A model generated the notes under the pieces. It was given only the letters and a program-made list of their open reading frames with translations, was not told the DNA's origin and ran no database searches. Shown piece after piece: positions 41,951-53,464 of a stretch of 64,000 bases of DNA (its first letter is position 1; the number at the start of each line of letters is the position of its first letter). Where the stretch lies: the NCBI GenBank assembly GCA_025024175.1, contig QCXZ01000041.1, forward strand, positions 10,783,786 to 10,847,785, in the 5' to 3' direction. The stretch comes from Rhyzopertha dominica (taxonomy: Eukaryota; Arthropoda; Insecta; Coleoptera; Bostrichidae). The position numbers and the translations under genes were made by a program.

Positions 41951-43185
41951 AATGTCAGTTATGCAATATATGTATATAGACGATAAAAATCCTATTTTAG
42001 CGAGATATTTACAAAAACGTACTGATGTTAAGAATGAAGAAGATAAATTATTAAAAATTAGAAACTATCATGAAGGAAAGACAAACCATCGAGGCATTAA
42101 CGAAACATTGACTAAACTAAGAGCTCTTTTTTTATTGGCCAAATATGCAAAAATCAGTCGAAAACTTCATAAATTCCAGTGAAACATGTAAGAAATATAA
42201 ATATGATCGTAAACATTATGATATTCGTATTAATATAACGCCTACACCGTGCAAACCATTTGAACATTTATATATTGATACATTTTTATATAGGGGCCAA
42301 ATATTTCTCACTATCATTGATTCGTTTTCTAAATTAGCTCAAGTATACCCTATATCTTCCAAAAATCCAATAGACATTTTTCATGCACTTATTACTTATT
42401 TTGCACATTATGGGACGCCTACTCAAATAACTTTAGACAATGGAACAGAATTTAGTAACAAAATTATCAAAGACTTATTGGCAAGCCACAAAATTCAAAC
42501 ACACTTTATTACTCCAAAAAATCCAATATCAAATGGACCAAAAGAGACCGACAACTAAATTCTTTCTGAACAGTATGAAGATAATTATATATTTACTAGC
42601 GATCAATGTATCAAAACAAAAATCGAAATATTTCTTTGACACAAAATTAATGTTAAAAGCTACAGCAATAATGTCTGTGAATCTCAGTTACTAAGAAGGG
42701 ATAAACCCTATAAGACCTGTCATATGGAAAAGGCAAATACAAAAAATTGAAAAAAATTGGTTGTATTTTGGACCCACGGATGAAATTGCTGAATTAAAAT
42801 GTCACAAATCTAATAACAAAATTGAAATTAAATGTAGCTATCTAATACACCTACCAAAGATTTGTACCCTTGAAATTCATGGTCAAAATTTTGCATTTAA
42901 TTCATCTGAAATTATCAGTCAATCACATCTTCTAGTAGAATTACCAAAAANTTCTTTCAATATACTAATAAACCGACTCAGTTAGATCTGGAAGAAGTAC
43001 ATTTGGATGACTTAAAACAATTAAAATCACAAGTCGCACGCCCCTTAGATTTTGATGTGCACAACCCTTAATTACACATACAATAAGCTCATGGACAATT
43101 ATAATATATATTTTCATTTTTATATTCATTCTGTACTTGGTTAAAAGATATATAATACCAATATACCGTGAGCGAATGTAACTAT
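41951..43185 (+). mobile_element. Errantivirus-like Gypsy remnant (integrase and envelope-like)
   Basis: Starts about 90 bp after the stop of gene B. An integrase with its HHCC zinc region (NYHEGKTNHRGINETL ... CKKYKY) and catalytic core (two Asp, at YIDTF and TLDNGTEF) is split by a frame change near 42140 and ends at 42558; its Glu-containing helix is cut off. A second region, 42760-43180, resembles the C-terminal part of an insect-retrovirus envelope, with a hydrophobic segment near 43090-43150, but has several stops and shifts and an N at 42951. Gag, protease and RT are absent. Inactive remnant. Confidence 0.68.
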
Positions 43186-45041
43186 CAAAACGTTCATTCC
43201 CGAAACCAGGTAATGAAGCTAACCTTTGAAGATATTGCTATTCAGTAACCCCTAGTGTCTAATTTTCAGCGGGACAAGTTACATATTTTAAATTTACCAA
43301 TAATAAGCGTTATATAATAATAATCTGTTTATATTTTAAATATGAATTATTATGTTACAATAACATCCTGTTTATGATTCAATACTAATGCGTAATTGCT
43401 ACACTACTTTAGTGTCAGCAAAATGTATTTTAAACTATAAAAATAGACTATTGTTTATAAATTGCAACAATAGGTAGTTGTAAGGTTTTTAGTATGTTAT
43501 ACGTAGTTTAAGTGCTAGAACATTCTATTTATCAGTTAATTTTTACATAGAAATATGTTTATTCAGTACTAACCAATAGTATATAAGCCTATGGTTTTCA
43601 ACATATATAACTCTTATACTAACAAGTTCTTAAGTGCATATCAAGTTGTAAAAGTGTAATTGTCCGTGTTAAAGTTTTGGGTAAAATATATTGTTTTGAA
43701 AAACAAAGTTGTTTCAACTCAAAACTTAACTGGTCGCCTTAGCATACGATAAGCTGTAATGACGAAGCCGGATCCAGCAAACGTATATAGGATGCCGTAT
43801 TAAGTGGAAAGAACAAACTCTTATGGCATTGCCATCTAAATTCTTACTTAAACTCTTATAGTATTAGTTTAACCAAATACATTATTAGAGATGGTCGTCT
43901 TAGCATACGATAAGCTGTAATGATAACCAAATACGTTATTAGATGGTCGTCTTATTAGCATACGAAAAGCTGTAATGACACAGTGTTTTAACCATATGAC
44001 AGATATCAAGGGCGTCATATCAGAACAATCTTACTGCCCGCACCTTATATCAGAAGGGCGTAAAGTTTACTCATTCTGTTTCAGTACAAACAAGACTCAA
44101 ATCTATAAAATAGATTTTTAAATAGTTTTTCCATTTCCTGTAAATTTAACTTTTTGGCTTTTACGACCTTCTAATATGAAGCCCTCGATATATTTTTTCG
44201 CCTTAGCTTTTCTTTTGTAGGGAAAAGATATAATTTTCCTAAATACAAGAAGTCGTTAGAACAATCACTGCACCATTAGGAAAACAAGAGGTTCTCTTTG
44301 TCCTACATTAATCTAATAACGTAGTTATGATGCATTGTGTTTAATTTAGGAATCTTTTTATTTTTACTTACCACTGTTAAAATGCTACAGAATAGATAAA
44401 CGGACCAAAAATTTAATATCCAGCTTTCCACGTCATGGCTACATTGTATTGGAGCTTTAAAACAAATACTCACCTGCTGCTCAGCTGAAAACCGAAACAC
44501 TCAGGAAGAACAAGCAAAACAGTTGGTGCAATTAATTTCTTTTTTATTTAGAAATCAGTCTTTTTATGTCAGTTGTGCCCAACGGCAACCTGTATCACAC
44601 AAATACAATCACATGCACGATACATGCACATTTTGTCGCAAACTACAAAACGTTTTTCAAACATCCTCCAAGGAATAAAAAAATGCGGTACAAAATTTAC
44701 AAATGACGACCACACAACCATTCGACACTATAAACAAAAAAACAAAACGTACAGTGATGCCTAATCAGTCACAATCGATAGCTAACAGTCTTAAAAAATA
44801 ACCTCCGTAGGATAAATCTCTCTTTAAAAAAATATTTCTGTAAAACAAATCACTAAAGAAAAGAATAACAATAGTACTAACCATCCTGCCAGCAGTCGTT
44901 AAAAATTATAACGTTAGTGTAGATATAAAACTTAATAACCAGCTATTTAAAATAACGGTGATTAAAAATCCCTAATAGGCCAGTAGAAAAGTATCAAACA
45001 CACTCTCAGTCACTTTCTTCCGTCAGTACGTAAAGCAAAAG
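43186..45041. other. Intergenic region between gene B and smaug
   Basis: Probably begins with LTR-like or UTR sequence of the errantivirus remnant (to about 43730; an AATAAA-poor, TATA-rich stretch), followed by a tandem duplication of ~54 bp at 43871-43979. A related single unit, GGTCGCCTTAGCATACG, is at 43732. The remainder to the smaug stop shows nothing recognisable; the frame at 44573-44764 is lysine/threonine-rich and unassigned. Confidence 0.45.
43871..43979. repeat. Two ~54-bp tandem repeats
   Basis: AACCAAATAC(A/G)TTATTAG ... GGTCGTCTTAGCATACGATAAG ... TGTAATGA appears at 43871-43924 and 43925-43979, the second with a short TTA insertion. Confidence 0.8.
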
Positions 45042-48000
45042 CTAAGGCCCCAGGGCGTGTTCCATCATCTGGAGGCACAGTGACTCGAGACTGCTCTCGA
45101 TGTCGATGCTCTTTTGTTTCTTGTCGGCCTCGGCCTCCTGGAAACGCACGTGGTTAGTGTTGGTGGTTTTCACCAAGTTCTGTGTCTTCCGCGGCATCAC
45201 AGGTGACTCGGCATCATCCGACTGTCTCTTCAGCCTTATGCAACCAATCGAGTGCCTGTGGCGGGAATGGTGACAGCGATGCTGCATGCTGGGGTACGAC
45301 GAGCTCTTCTGAGCGTTGTACACCTGCTGGCTTATCACATTTTGCAGGTGCATTTGGTACTGGGACTGGTGGTGGTTGTTGCCATAATGTCTGTGAATGC
45401 ACAAATGGAAAATACAGTCATATTTGCTCACACAAAAAAAACTCTAAAAGGAAAATGCGCATCAATCGACTAACAACTTAGGTGAAAGTAGAAATTTAGA
45501 TGGCAATGCCATAGACAAGGGCAAGATAAATAGATGGGAAACTCTAATGGTGGGGGTAGGTTCATATAAAGCGCCTGCAGTGTCACTAGGCTAAACTACA
45601 CACGAATATGCCAAGTCGATAATATAGGAAACTGCTTTAAATGGTGCAGCAACAACATGCAAGTCAGATTTTTTATTTTCTTTTAATTTTTTTCTTTGCA
45701 CCTAGTTTGTTCCATTACTACCTCTTCGAAGTTACTTGTCACATAACTTCAAATGGCGCGAGCGAGCCGTTCGACCAGTTTTTAGCGGACCTCAGAAAAC
45801 TAGCAGCAAACTGCAACTATGATAAGATGAAGGACGATTTAATAAAGGATCAAATAGTACTAGGCATAAACAACACCATTACGAAGGACAGGCTGTTACG
45901 AGAAGAACATTTAGACCTAGAACGTGCAATCGAAATATGTAAGGCAGCAGAAGTTACAGCTAAACACCTAAAAAATTTGGAAAACGAGATGGGTAATCTG
46001 GAGGTGAATAGAATCAGATCGAGAAGTGGAAATTTCAAGGCAACGGAAAAAGGTTCCAGCATCGGAAGAAACGGCAATCCACAGCCAAGGCCAAAATGGG
46101 ACGACAGAAGCAGCGCTCAATGGGTTCGACGAGGACAACGGGGTATCTTCACACGACAGGGCTACCGAGAACGACGCCAAATTCAAATGGGCTGCAGCAG
46201 ATGTGGAATTTTAGGATGCAGGTCATGGGACACCTGTATTGCTGTGGGTAAACAATGTAGGCGATGCGGTGGCTACAACCACTTCCAAAGTATGTGTAGA
46301 ACATCGTCGCGAAAAATTAATATCCTTAATGAACAAACAGTAAGTAATGAACAACAAACATCGAATTTAAATAATGCATCGAATAACGCTAACAGTTCAG
46401 AAGATTTTAGTTATGTATTGGGTTCATTATCTCTTATGTTGAACAGAATAAATAATAAGCACTTTTTGCAAGCGGGAAAGAACCGACATACATTAAAAGT
46501 AGGAAGTAGTACCCGTTAAGGCAGCTAGGTGGCTTTGTCATCATGTCAGTATAATGCTGACAGATAACATTGCCATCTAAATTTCTACTTACATCATACC
46601 AAGCCTTTGGTATATAGGCAAAACCAGTTCTATGCCGTGCTGTCTTCACCATAGATAAAGATAAGACAAATAGATTGAAATCTCTCTGCGGTGGGGGGTG
46701 ACCATATGGATTAGTTGGGCCTAGTGACACGGCAGATGCTTGGCGCTAGCATCTGCTTACAATACATGACTTTACAAAGTCACTGTACTGTTACTTACAG
46801 TTGGTGGTCTTGTTATTTGACAGTCACATCGGGACTGGTTTGTCAAGAACGTGTATCGGTACGTAAATATTTCAAATTTAAAATTTAATCATTTGTTGAT
46901 AACAATCACATTTAGCTTGCATAAGATATTCTTGAACTGCTGAATGTGTAAACAGTTAGTAATTACGAGTAATTTTTACTACAAAGCGAGTTTTGCCAGT
47001 TGTGGGTGAGGAGGTGAGTTCTACTTGTTTTTGTAGAAATATACATATCTCAATAACCACATGGAAGTTACTACATAGACTTGTTTCTCAATAAAGTAAT
47101 TCACACTTTAAGTGATGTAGGTACACTTGGTGCTTCAAAAGCTTACTATGAATTCTTAACATGTTTAAATGTTCTGCTTCTTTCTCAAAAGTTAAAAAAA
47201 TGTTAAGTTTTATAGTGAGTCGATTAGCACTTGTATGGATGAGGAGCACTTTTATTATATTTACAAGCATCATTTAACCATGCATTCTAGGATATCTAAC
47301 TGGTCATTGCAAAACCGCTTTTCAGTCATTTACAGTTTTAAGCAATGTAATTTTATCCATCCAGATGCAAATTGGCTCATTTAAAAATTTGTAAGGCCAG
47401 TAGAGTCCTAGTAAATAGTAACATCCTGATGATATATATTGCAGAGGGCGTAAAGTCATTTATTATATCTGAGTAAATTAGGATACCTTTAATCCACATG
47501 CATTATACTATCACAGCAACAGCACTAAAGTGAAGATGTTTAATGGGTTGTTTTACTTCTAGCTAGCAGACAAGGACGTACACACAATCAATCTCGAAAA
47601 AATATCTCATACCAAAATCAACATTAACTTGACAACAATTCAAGATACATCGTACAGTATACCAGCAATTTTTATTAATAACAAAACTTAACGACTTTTA
47701 AGAGAAATCAATGTTTACCATTAAATTTTAAGCTATAATAAAATACAATGTTGCTTGTAGTATTATCCATTTTATCGGTACACTAATTAGGACCTGGCTG
47801 GTATCAGCTGATAACCTAGTGCTAAACATTTCTGTTCTTGGCATTTATTGAAATGTAGTGTACCTACCAAACTAATCCCTTTAGAATATCTTGTGTGGGC
47901 ACCACTCCTTATTTATCACATACCATTACATAATATAATAATATAGGCCCTTTGGAAATATTTTTATTTACAATGAAGTTCTGTTAAAAAAATGCATACT

Positions 48001-51000
48001 TGTTTCTGATGTACCAAATATAACTGAAACACATTAAAAACTACAAAATAGTTTGGATAAAAAGATAGCTTATCTATGCTATCTGGTTTGTCACAGGCAT
48101 TTTGATGAGTTATATTGACTACCTGGAGAAAAAGACTTAAACAAATTCCTCTACCATACTTCTGCTTTATTGATATATTTATAAATTGTACATTTATGAT
48201 CATTGTAATTATTTATCATCATTAAATTGCAAATTATTCATATGAAATATCTTATTTAATTTGAAGGTAGTTTATTCAATCACCGTTTGAAGTTATCTGA
48301 CAAGTAAGTTCGAAGAGGTTTGAACAAACTAGGTGCAAAATAGAAAAAAATTTTTAAAAATCCGACTTGCATGTTGTTGCTGCACCATTTATAGCAGTTT
48401 CCTATGTTATCGACCTTGTATATTCTTGTGTATTTTAGCCAAGTGACACTGCAGGCCCTTTATATGAACCTACCCCCACCATTTAAGTTTCCTATATATT
48501 TATCTTGCCTTTGTCTATGGGCTCTATATTTTTCCCCCTTTTTTCTTATTTATTCTGGTACTGACGATGGCTATGTATTCATTGAAAGGTTTTACCTTTA
48601 AGTGAATAGAGGATTAAAATTAAAGTTAATTTTTTAAAGAAGATAATTTATTATAAAAAAACCCTCTTAGAGAAATGAATCAGTTTTCAATTCTTAGATT
48701 TATGTTACTGTGAGACTGTAACTACTGTAGATACTATGATTAGAAACCAACCTGTTATAATTACTGCTAATTTGTTGTCGATTGTTGTAATTCTTTGCGT
48801 AAGTGCCAGATGACAACTGCTGTGACCACAACGTCAGTCGACGCTTCTGCTCCGTCGTGAATGCTTCCAATGTCACAGCACGTTCAGAGATGGTAACATA
48901 CAGGGTTAATGCTTCTTCAGACGGTTGTCGCAGCATTAGAAGCTGTGTACAAACTAAAAAAGAATGTGTGAATAAGTATTACAAATTCATAGCAATTTTA
49001 TTAGACATTAATTTAAGATTATAGTGATAGTGATCACAAATTTCAAATACAGGGTGACACAGCTCCCTAGGATCCGCAATTATTAAATAAGCAGGACAGA
49101 CAAAAATGATTTTATACAAGCCATTTGCATTTAAATGTTCTGTCATGCAAAAATAATAAATAAAGGATGTTCAGTTTAGCACAAACAATAACATATTTTG
49201 TTATTTTAAATAGAACCCTTTGTATATTATTGCATTTTTTAATTCCTTGTTGAAATTGATGGGTGCTTTATTAACCACACATCTTACCTACAGTATACTG
49301 TTTCGACGTTACTTGCATTTTTTTGAAAAAGTTGATGTTTGCAGCATACTAAAAAACTTTGAATATAAAACAGACAGGAAGAAATGTTGCACATCTTTAT
49401 GTACACATAGATGGGGACGGAAATGGGTGTGTTGAACCTAGTTTATTTTGATCATTCGTAGCTGCTATTGTCATCGGTTTAGATGTCAGATTTAGATTCA
49501 AATTTCAAATTTATGAGGTTATAAAGCAACAAATTGCATGGTAAGCATAGACATAGTCAAATTAATTGATAAGCATGCCCTAGCTTTTTTGTTAAAACAC
49601 CGTATACTGTACTACTATTGTTATTCATATTAATAGGGGGTGTCCCGTATATAAATAAATTATTAATTTATTAATTAATGTCCAGTGTCCAATAAATAAG
49701 TAAAAACAAAAAATTATAAAAATCACTAAAACAGCATAGAGTTAAAGATAGGCTTACATCTGCCTTAATAAAGTCAAAAGAAAAAATTTCAAAGACTGCA
49801 TAGAAAAAATATATATAGTATTTTATTACAAAATTGAGTTATCCCTGATATAAATTTTCAAAATTAAAAAAATACAAGCAAAAAAACTGTTAGTAAACAA
49901 TAAAGGTAAGACGGACAACGGTAACAAAAGTGGTGTATACGAAATTTACTGTGAAGAATGTAATATTAGTTATACAGGTTGCACAGGTCGTAGTTTTAAG
50001 GCAAGAATTAAAGAACATAAAAATTCCATATTAAATAATAGGAACTTAAGTGGCTTTTCAAAACATTGTGTAACTCTCAATCATACATTTAACGAAAAAA
50101 GATTTAAAATATTACAGAACAGTCAAAACAGCATCAGGGTAGGATTATTGGAACAGCTATACATAAACAGAACACTTAACAACCCCCATAAAAATATCTG
50201 TAACGATCAAGTATAAAAATTATAAGTGTAACCCGCTTGTAGGTATAGAGGTTTGTGGAATCTGTATCAAACTTTAAGCAACAGTTTCGTTTGTAAACTC
50301 TTTGAGAAAGGCCTAATAAGCCGAAACATGCAAGAGGTTAAACTCAATAAAAACTGTAACATTACCAAGTGTTATATTTATTATATTATTAGAAAAATGT
50401 TTCATTTAGTGTTATCAAACAAGTCAATTGAAGTTTTTAAAAAACTGTATCTCAGGGATGCTAGTGTTATGCAAACACAATCTGACAGAATTTTTCATAT
50501 ACTAATTAATGGAAAAAACCAATGCTGCTATTCGTTTTTAACTTTCAGAGATACCTAATGGTTATTTTTAAGTATGTTACAAACATAATTTTTTTTAAAT
50601 TCAAATAATGCCGAAACAGTGGACTGTAGGTAACATGTTTGTTTAATAGTGTCCAACAAGGAATGAAAAAATGTAATAGTATGTAGGGAATTGCATTAAA
50701 AATAGCAGAGTAAATTATAGTCTGTGGTAATTTGAACACCCTGTAAAAATAAAATTATTTTTGTGACAGCATTTAAATGCAAATAACTTTTGTATAAACC
50801 CCGTATCCCTGTATGTGACAACAGGTTTGGGATCCCATATAAAATGAGGGAATCCTGAATACAATGGAAATCAAATTATTGAGGCCAAAAGGAATTTGAG
50901 GCGAAAGGACAAAATTCTGTATTCATTCTTTTATCATCAGCTCTTGTAAATTATGGAGAATTCAATCATTTTATGTTAAAAATTATGTGTACTCTTTTTT

Positions 51001-52736
51001 ACTTGCCAAGCTTTTAAACTTATTTCAAGTCTTTGTCAGGGCTTACACAAATATTTAAAGCAGGTAATTGCCAACCTTACTGAAAATGAGGTTTATTATA
51101 GTAAGGGGGCAATTTGTGAAATAAATCTTGCAAAAAAAAACATTCCATGATATATTTACGCACAAGATGATTTTGAAAGTTAAAATTCTCATTACAGACA
51201 TTATAACCGAGTATACCTAATTTTTAACATAAAAATCCCCATAATTTCCAAGAGCAATTACAACTGCTACTTCCCTTTAAGTTTATTCCTTTTATCAAAA
51301 CTGACCTTGCATTGGAAATCACAGAAAACAATGTTAAAAATACAGTTTAATGATCTGTATCCAAAAATAAGTATTTTACTATAAAATTATACACTTAAAA
51401 CAATTATGATTGAATAACTCATAGTATTAATGTTTATCTAATTAATAAGCAATTAACTACTTAAATGCTTAATTATTTACTATTTTCGAACAATCCAAAA
51501 AGGAACAAGGCTTAAAACACATGTATGATGTTATAGTAATTAGACAAAAATATAGAAAGTACATTCAAAACTACACATTTACTTGTCAGGTGTTGTGATT
51601 TGTTAATTGGAGCTTTTAATTTTTATGCTATTGATTAGCTGTTAATTAACTAATCAACTGTTCCACTCACCTTTCCCCATAACTCTGACAAACTGCATGG
51701 GCAGATCTTCACCGGAAGAGACCTGCAGAGGGCTAACAAGCAAGACCTTCATCTTCTTTAGTGCATTCAACAAGTCTCCACCATTCATAACTTCAGTCTC
51801 CAATTCCGTTAGCAACGTGCTACGCTCCTTTAGCTTTGCTATGCTTAAAAGTAGCTTGTGTCTCGCCCCTTTGGTTATACCGATGGAGGCAAGTGACTCC
51901 TCTGTCAGATTGAGCATCTGATCATATGTGAGATTGTTGAAGACCCAGCTATACTTATGCAACCTGAGGGATTTCAACCAGGCAACGATGCTCTTCATGA
52001 CTGGCAAGTTGGCCATAGTCTGTAGCTCCTCCAGACGTGTCTCTGAGCTACTGGACTGCAGAACAGTTACGGGCAAGCTCTTGTCAATCGATAATGAGTA
52101 ACTCCTGGGTTTTGTCATCGTCTGGGCTAAGTTCTCCTGAGACGACCACACGTTCTCGCTGGGTGTGAGGCTGTTTGATCTCATACGTGCACTGTTCACC
52201 TGTTCCGAACTGGATTCGTCACTGGACTCGTTCACAATGCTGTCCCTGTTCACAAACTCCTTTAACAGGCGTTTAAACGATTTCTTATCCTCCTTTCGGA
52301 ACGCTGGGTGCACAAAAACATAGGACATCAATTCGACGCACTCATTAAACATCTTGTTGGGCTTCATGAATTCCATCAACGTCTTACGTATGATGGACAA
52401 GTAAACAGCAGCGGCCTCCTTGTTACCCGGCCTCAACAGGGGCAGGTGTGCGAGAACCAACAGGACAACTACTTCGGGTCTCTGAATTCGAAAGCGGGAC
52501 ACGAAAACAGGATCGTTGGCATTGCGTTCTAGAACTTGCGCTTCTGGCGTGATCACCTCCTGAATGCATTGTTCAAGTGCATTCTGCAAGAACCTGGCAT
52601 TCGCAAAAGGTAATCCCGCCATCAAGTAGTAAAGCGCCACGGTTCTCTCACAGCTGTCCCACTTATGGAACCGCAGCCTCATCTCATTCAACTGCTCGCA
52701 GAATTCCGAGAAGTCCTTCATTTGCGCGAAATCCAT
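45042..52736 (-). CDS. smg: Smaug/SAMD4 RNA-binding post-transcriptional repressor
   Basis: Cytoplasmic protein that binds CNGG-loop hairpins (Smaug recognition elements) in mRNAs such as nanos and recruits deadenylation and translational repression factors. Three coding exons: 51671-52736, 48752-48953, 45042-45390; GT-AG, phases match; 538 residues. Residues about 5-35 (FSEFCEQLNEMRLRFHKW ... ERTVALYYLM) match the N-terminal Smaug-similarity region, a second such region follows near 85-145, the SAM domain is about 247-306 with the RNA-binding GITKGARHKLL patch, and the PHAT helical domain spans exons 1-2 (QLLMLRQPSEEALTLYV). The C-terminus has SSLESLCLQMMEHALG. ATG chosen at 52736 because a splice acceptor TTTTTCCAG lies just upstream, implying a 5' UTR exon. 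Introns carry TE debris. Confidence 0.94.
45509..45755. repeat. Inverted repeat arm 1 in smaug intron 2
   Basis: About 245 bp matching the reverse complement of 48281-48520, from ATAGACAAGGGCAAG to ACTTCAAATGG, with perhaps 10% difference. Adjoins the gag fragment at 45757. Confidence 0.82.
45757..46519 (+). pseudogene. Gypsy-like gag fragment in smaug intron 2
   Basis: FDQFLADLRKLAANCNYD, KDDLIKDQIVLGI and two zinc knuckles (CSRCGILGCRSWDTC; CRRCGGYNHFQSMC). It is homologous in layout to the gag at 37447-38826 but a different family. The apparent ORF begins at 45641 in unrelated repeat sequence. No LTR or pol. Flanked by a 23-bp inverted repeat (about 45486-45509 and 46567-46590, TAGAAATTTAGATGGCAATG). 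Antisense to smaug. Confidence 0.75.
46517..46690 (+). repeat. Interspersed repeat copy 2 (AAGGCAGCTAGGTGGC family)
   Basis: Same repeat as 33277-33501 for its first ~145 bp. Begins right after the gag fragment stop, so it may be part of the element that carried that fragment. Confidence 0.7.
46691..48280. other. Smaug intron 2, middle
   Basis: AT-rich intron sequence with no recognised gene or repeat. Short open frames on the minus strand (47088-47273, 47964-48203) show no motif. Confidence 0.4.
48281..48520. repeat. Inverted repeat arm 2 in smaug intron 2
   Basis: Reverse complement of 45509-45755. With arm 1 it brackets 2.5 kb of intron. Confidence 0.82.
49214..49351. repeat. Diverged inverted repeat arm, smaug intron 1, left
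   Basis: Resembles the reverse complement of 50568-50690 (TTTTTTAATTCCTTGTTG; CTTACCTACAGT; CTGTTTCG). Diverged. The Penelope fragment lies between the arms. Confidence 0.6.
49880..50215 (+). mobile_element. Penelope-like GIY-YIG endonuclease fragment
   Basis: Reads SGVYEIYCEECNISYTGCTG, ARIKEHKNSI, FSKHCVTLNHTF and LLEQLYINRTL to a stop at about 50214: a nearly complete GIY-YIG domain with YIG changed to YTG. The sequence after it includes GGCCTAATAAGCCGAAACATG, a stem-GAAAC motif common downstream of Penelope endonucleases. The RT part is missing. In smaug intron 1, antisense to the gene. Confidence 0.75.
50568..50690. repeat. Diverged inverted repeat arm, smaug intron 1, right
   Basis: Partner of 49214-49351. 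A CACCCTGT end motif lies nearby at 50738, and CAGGGTG at 49051 on the other side. Confidence 0.55.
50740..51670. other. Smaug intron 1, proximal part
   Basis: AT-rich intron with no recognised feature; ends at the donor after the 51671-52736 exon. Confidence 0.4.
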
Positions 52737-53087
52737 GTCGGCGAGCTGGAAAAAAATACCACAAAAACAGGATCTAGAAAATATACTCAAGAAACGCAAT
52801 ATTTAGAGTATGTGTAGGTCGCAATGGCTCACCTCGCAATTTTATTAACTAGCAGTGACTGTTTTCTAAAATAAGCATGTCCCTTTTTGTGCATTAGATT
52901 CTAAATGCACCGTCTGAAATTAAAATTCAAGATCACTGAACTTTTTATGCATACATCGCACACGCCCAGCACCCTTGAAGTTGCAGCTGTCAAACTTTCT
53001 GAGTAACAACACTACCAACTTAAGAAGCAGCTTCTTATTATGTATAGCTTTATACCTGATAATACTAATAATAATACTAAATATGTA

Positions 53088-53113
53088 GGGTAAACTATAC
53101 AGTGATTGGCCAC
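53088..53113 (+). repeat. pogo terminal inverted repeat, left
   Basis: 26 bases GGGTAAACTATACAGTGATT followed by GGCCAC; perfect inverse of 56747-56772. Confidence 0.94.
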
Positions 53114-53464
53114 TTAAGAATCTACCTGCATTTTATGTCATTTACTTGATGTTCACTTGAATTTATACTCACTTTTATTGCATGTCGTGTTTTATTAGAT
53201 ATTTATACTTAGTTTTCAAGAATTATTTTTACTTGACTATATGAAATTAAGAAACTGTAAAGAAAACTTTTACAAATGCTATTTTTTCAGTAATTGGCCA
53301 CTTGTTACCTACTATTGGCCGACTAAATATCAGTGATTGGCATAGTTAAAAGATGTCAATTGAAACGCTGCTTTAGATAATTGATAGCATATGTTTATTA
53401 AAAATTATATAAAAAACTTATTCTTATCTAGATACATAGGTAGGTAAATATTACCTAGATGTTT

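Noticed and set aside
51697..52777. Plus-strand ORFs opposite smaug exon 1
   Set aside because: Shadow frames of a clearly conserved coding exon.
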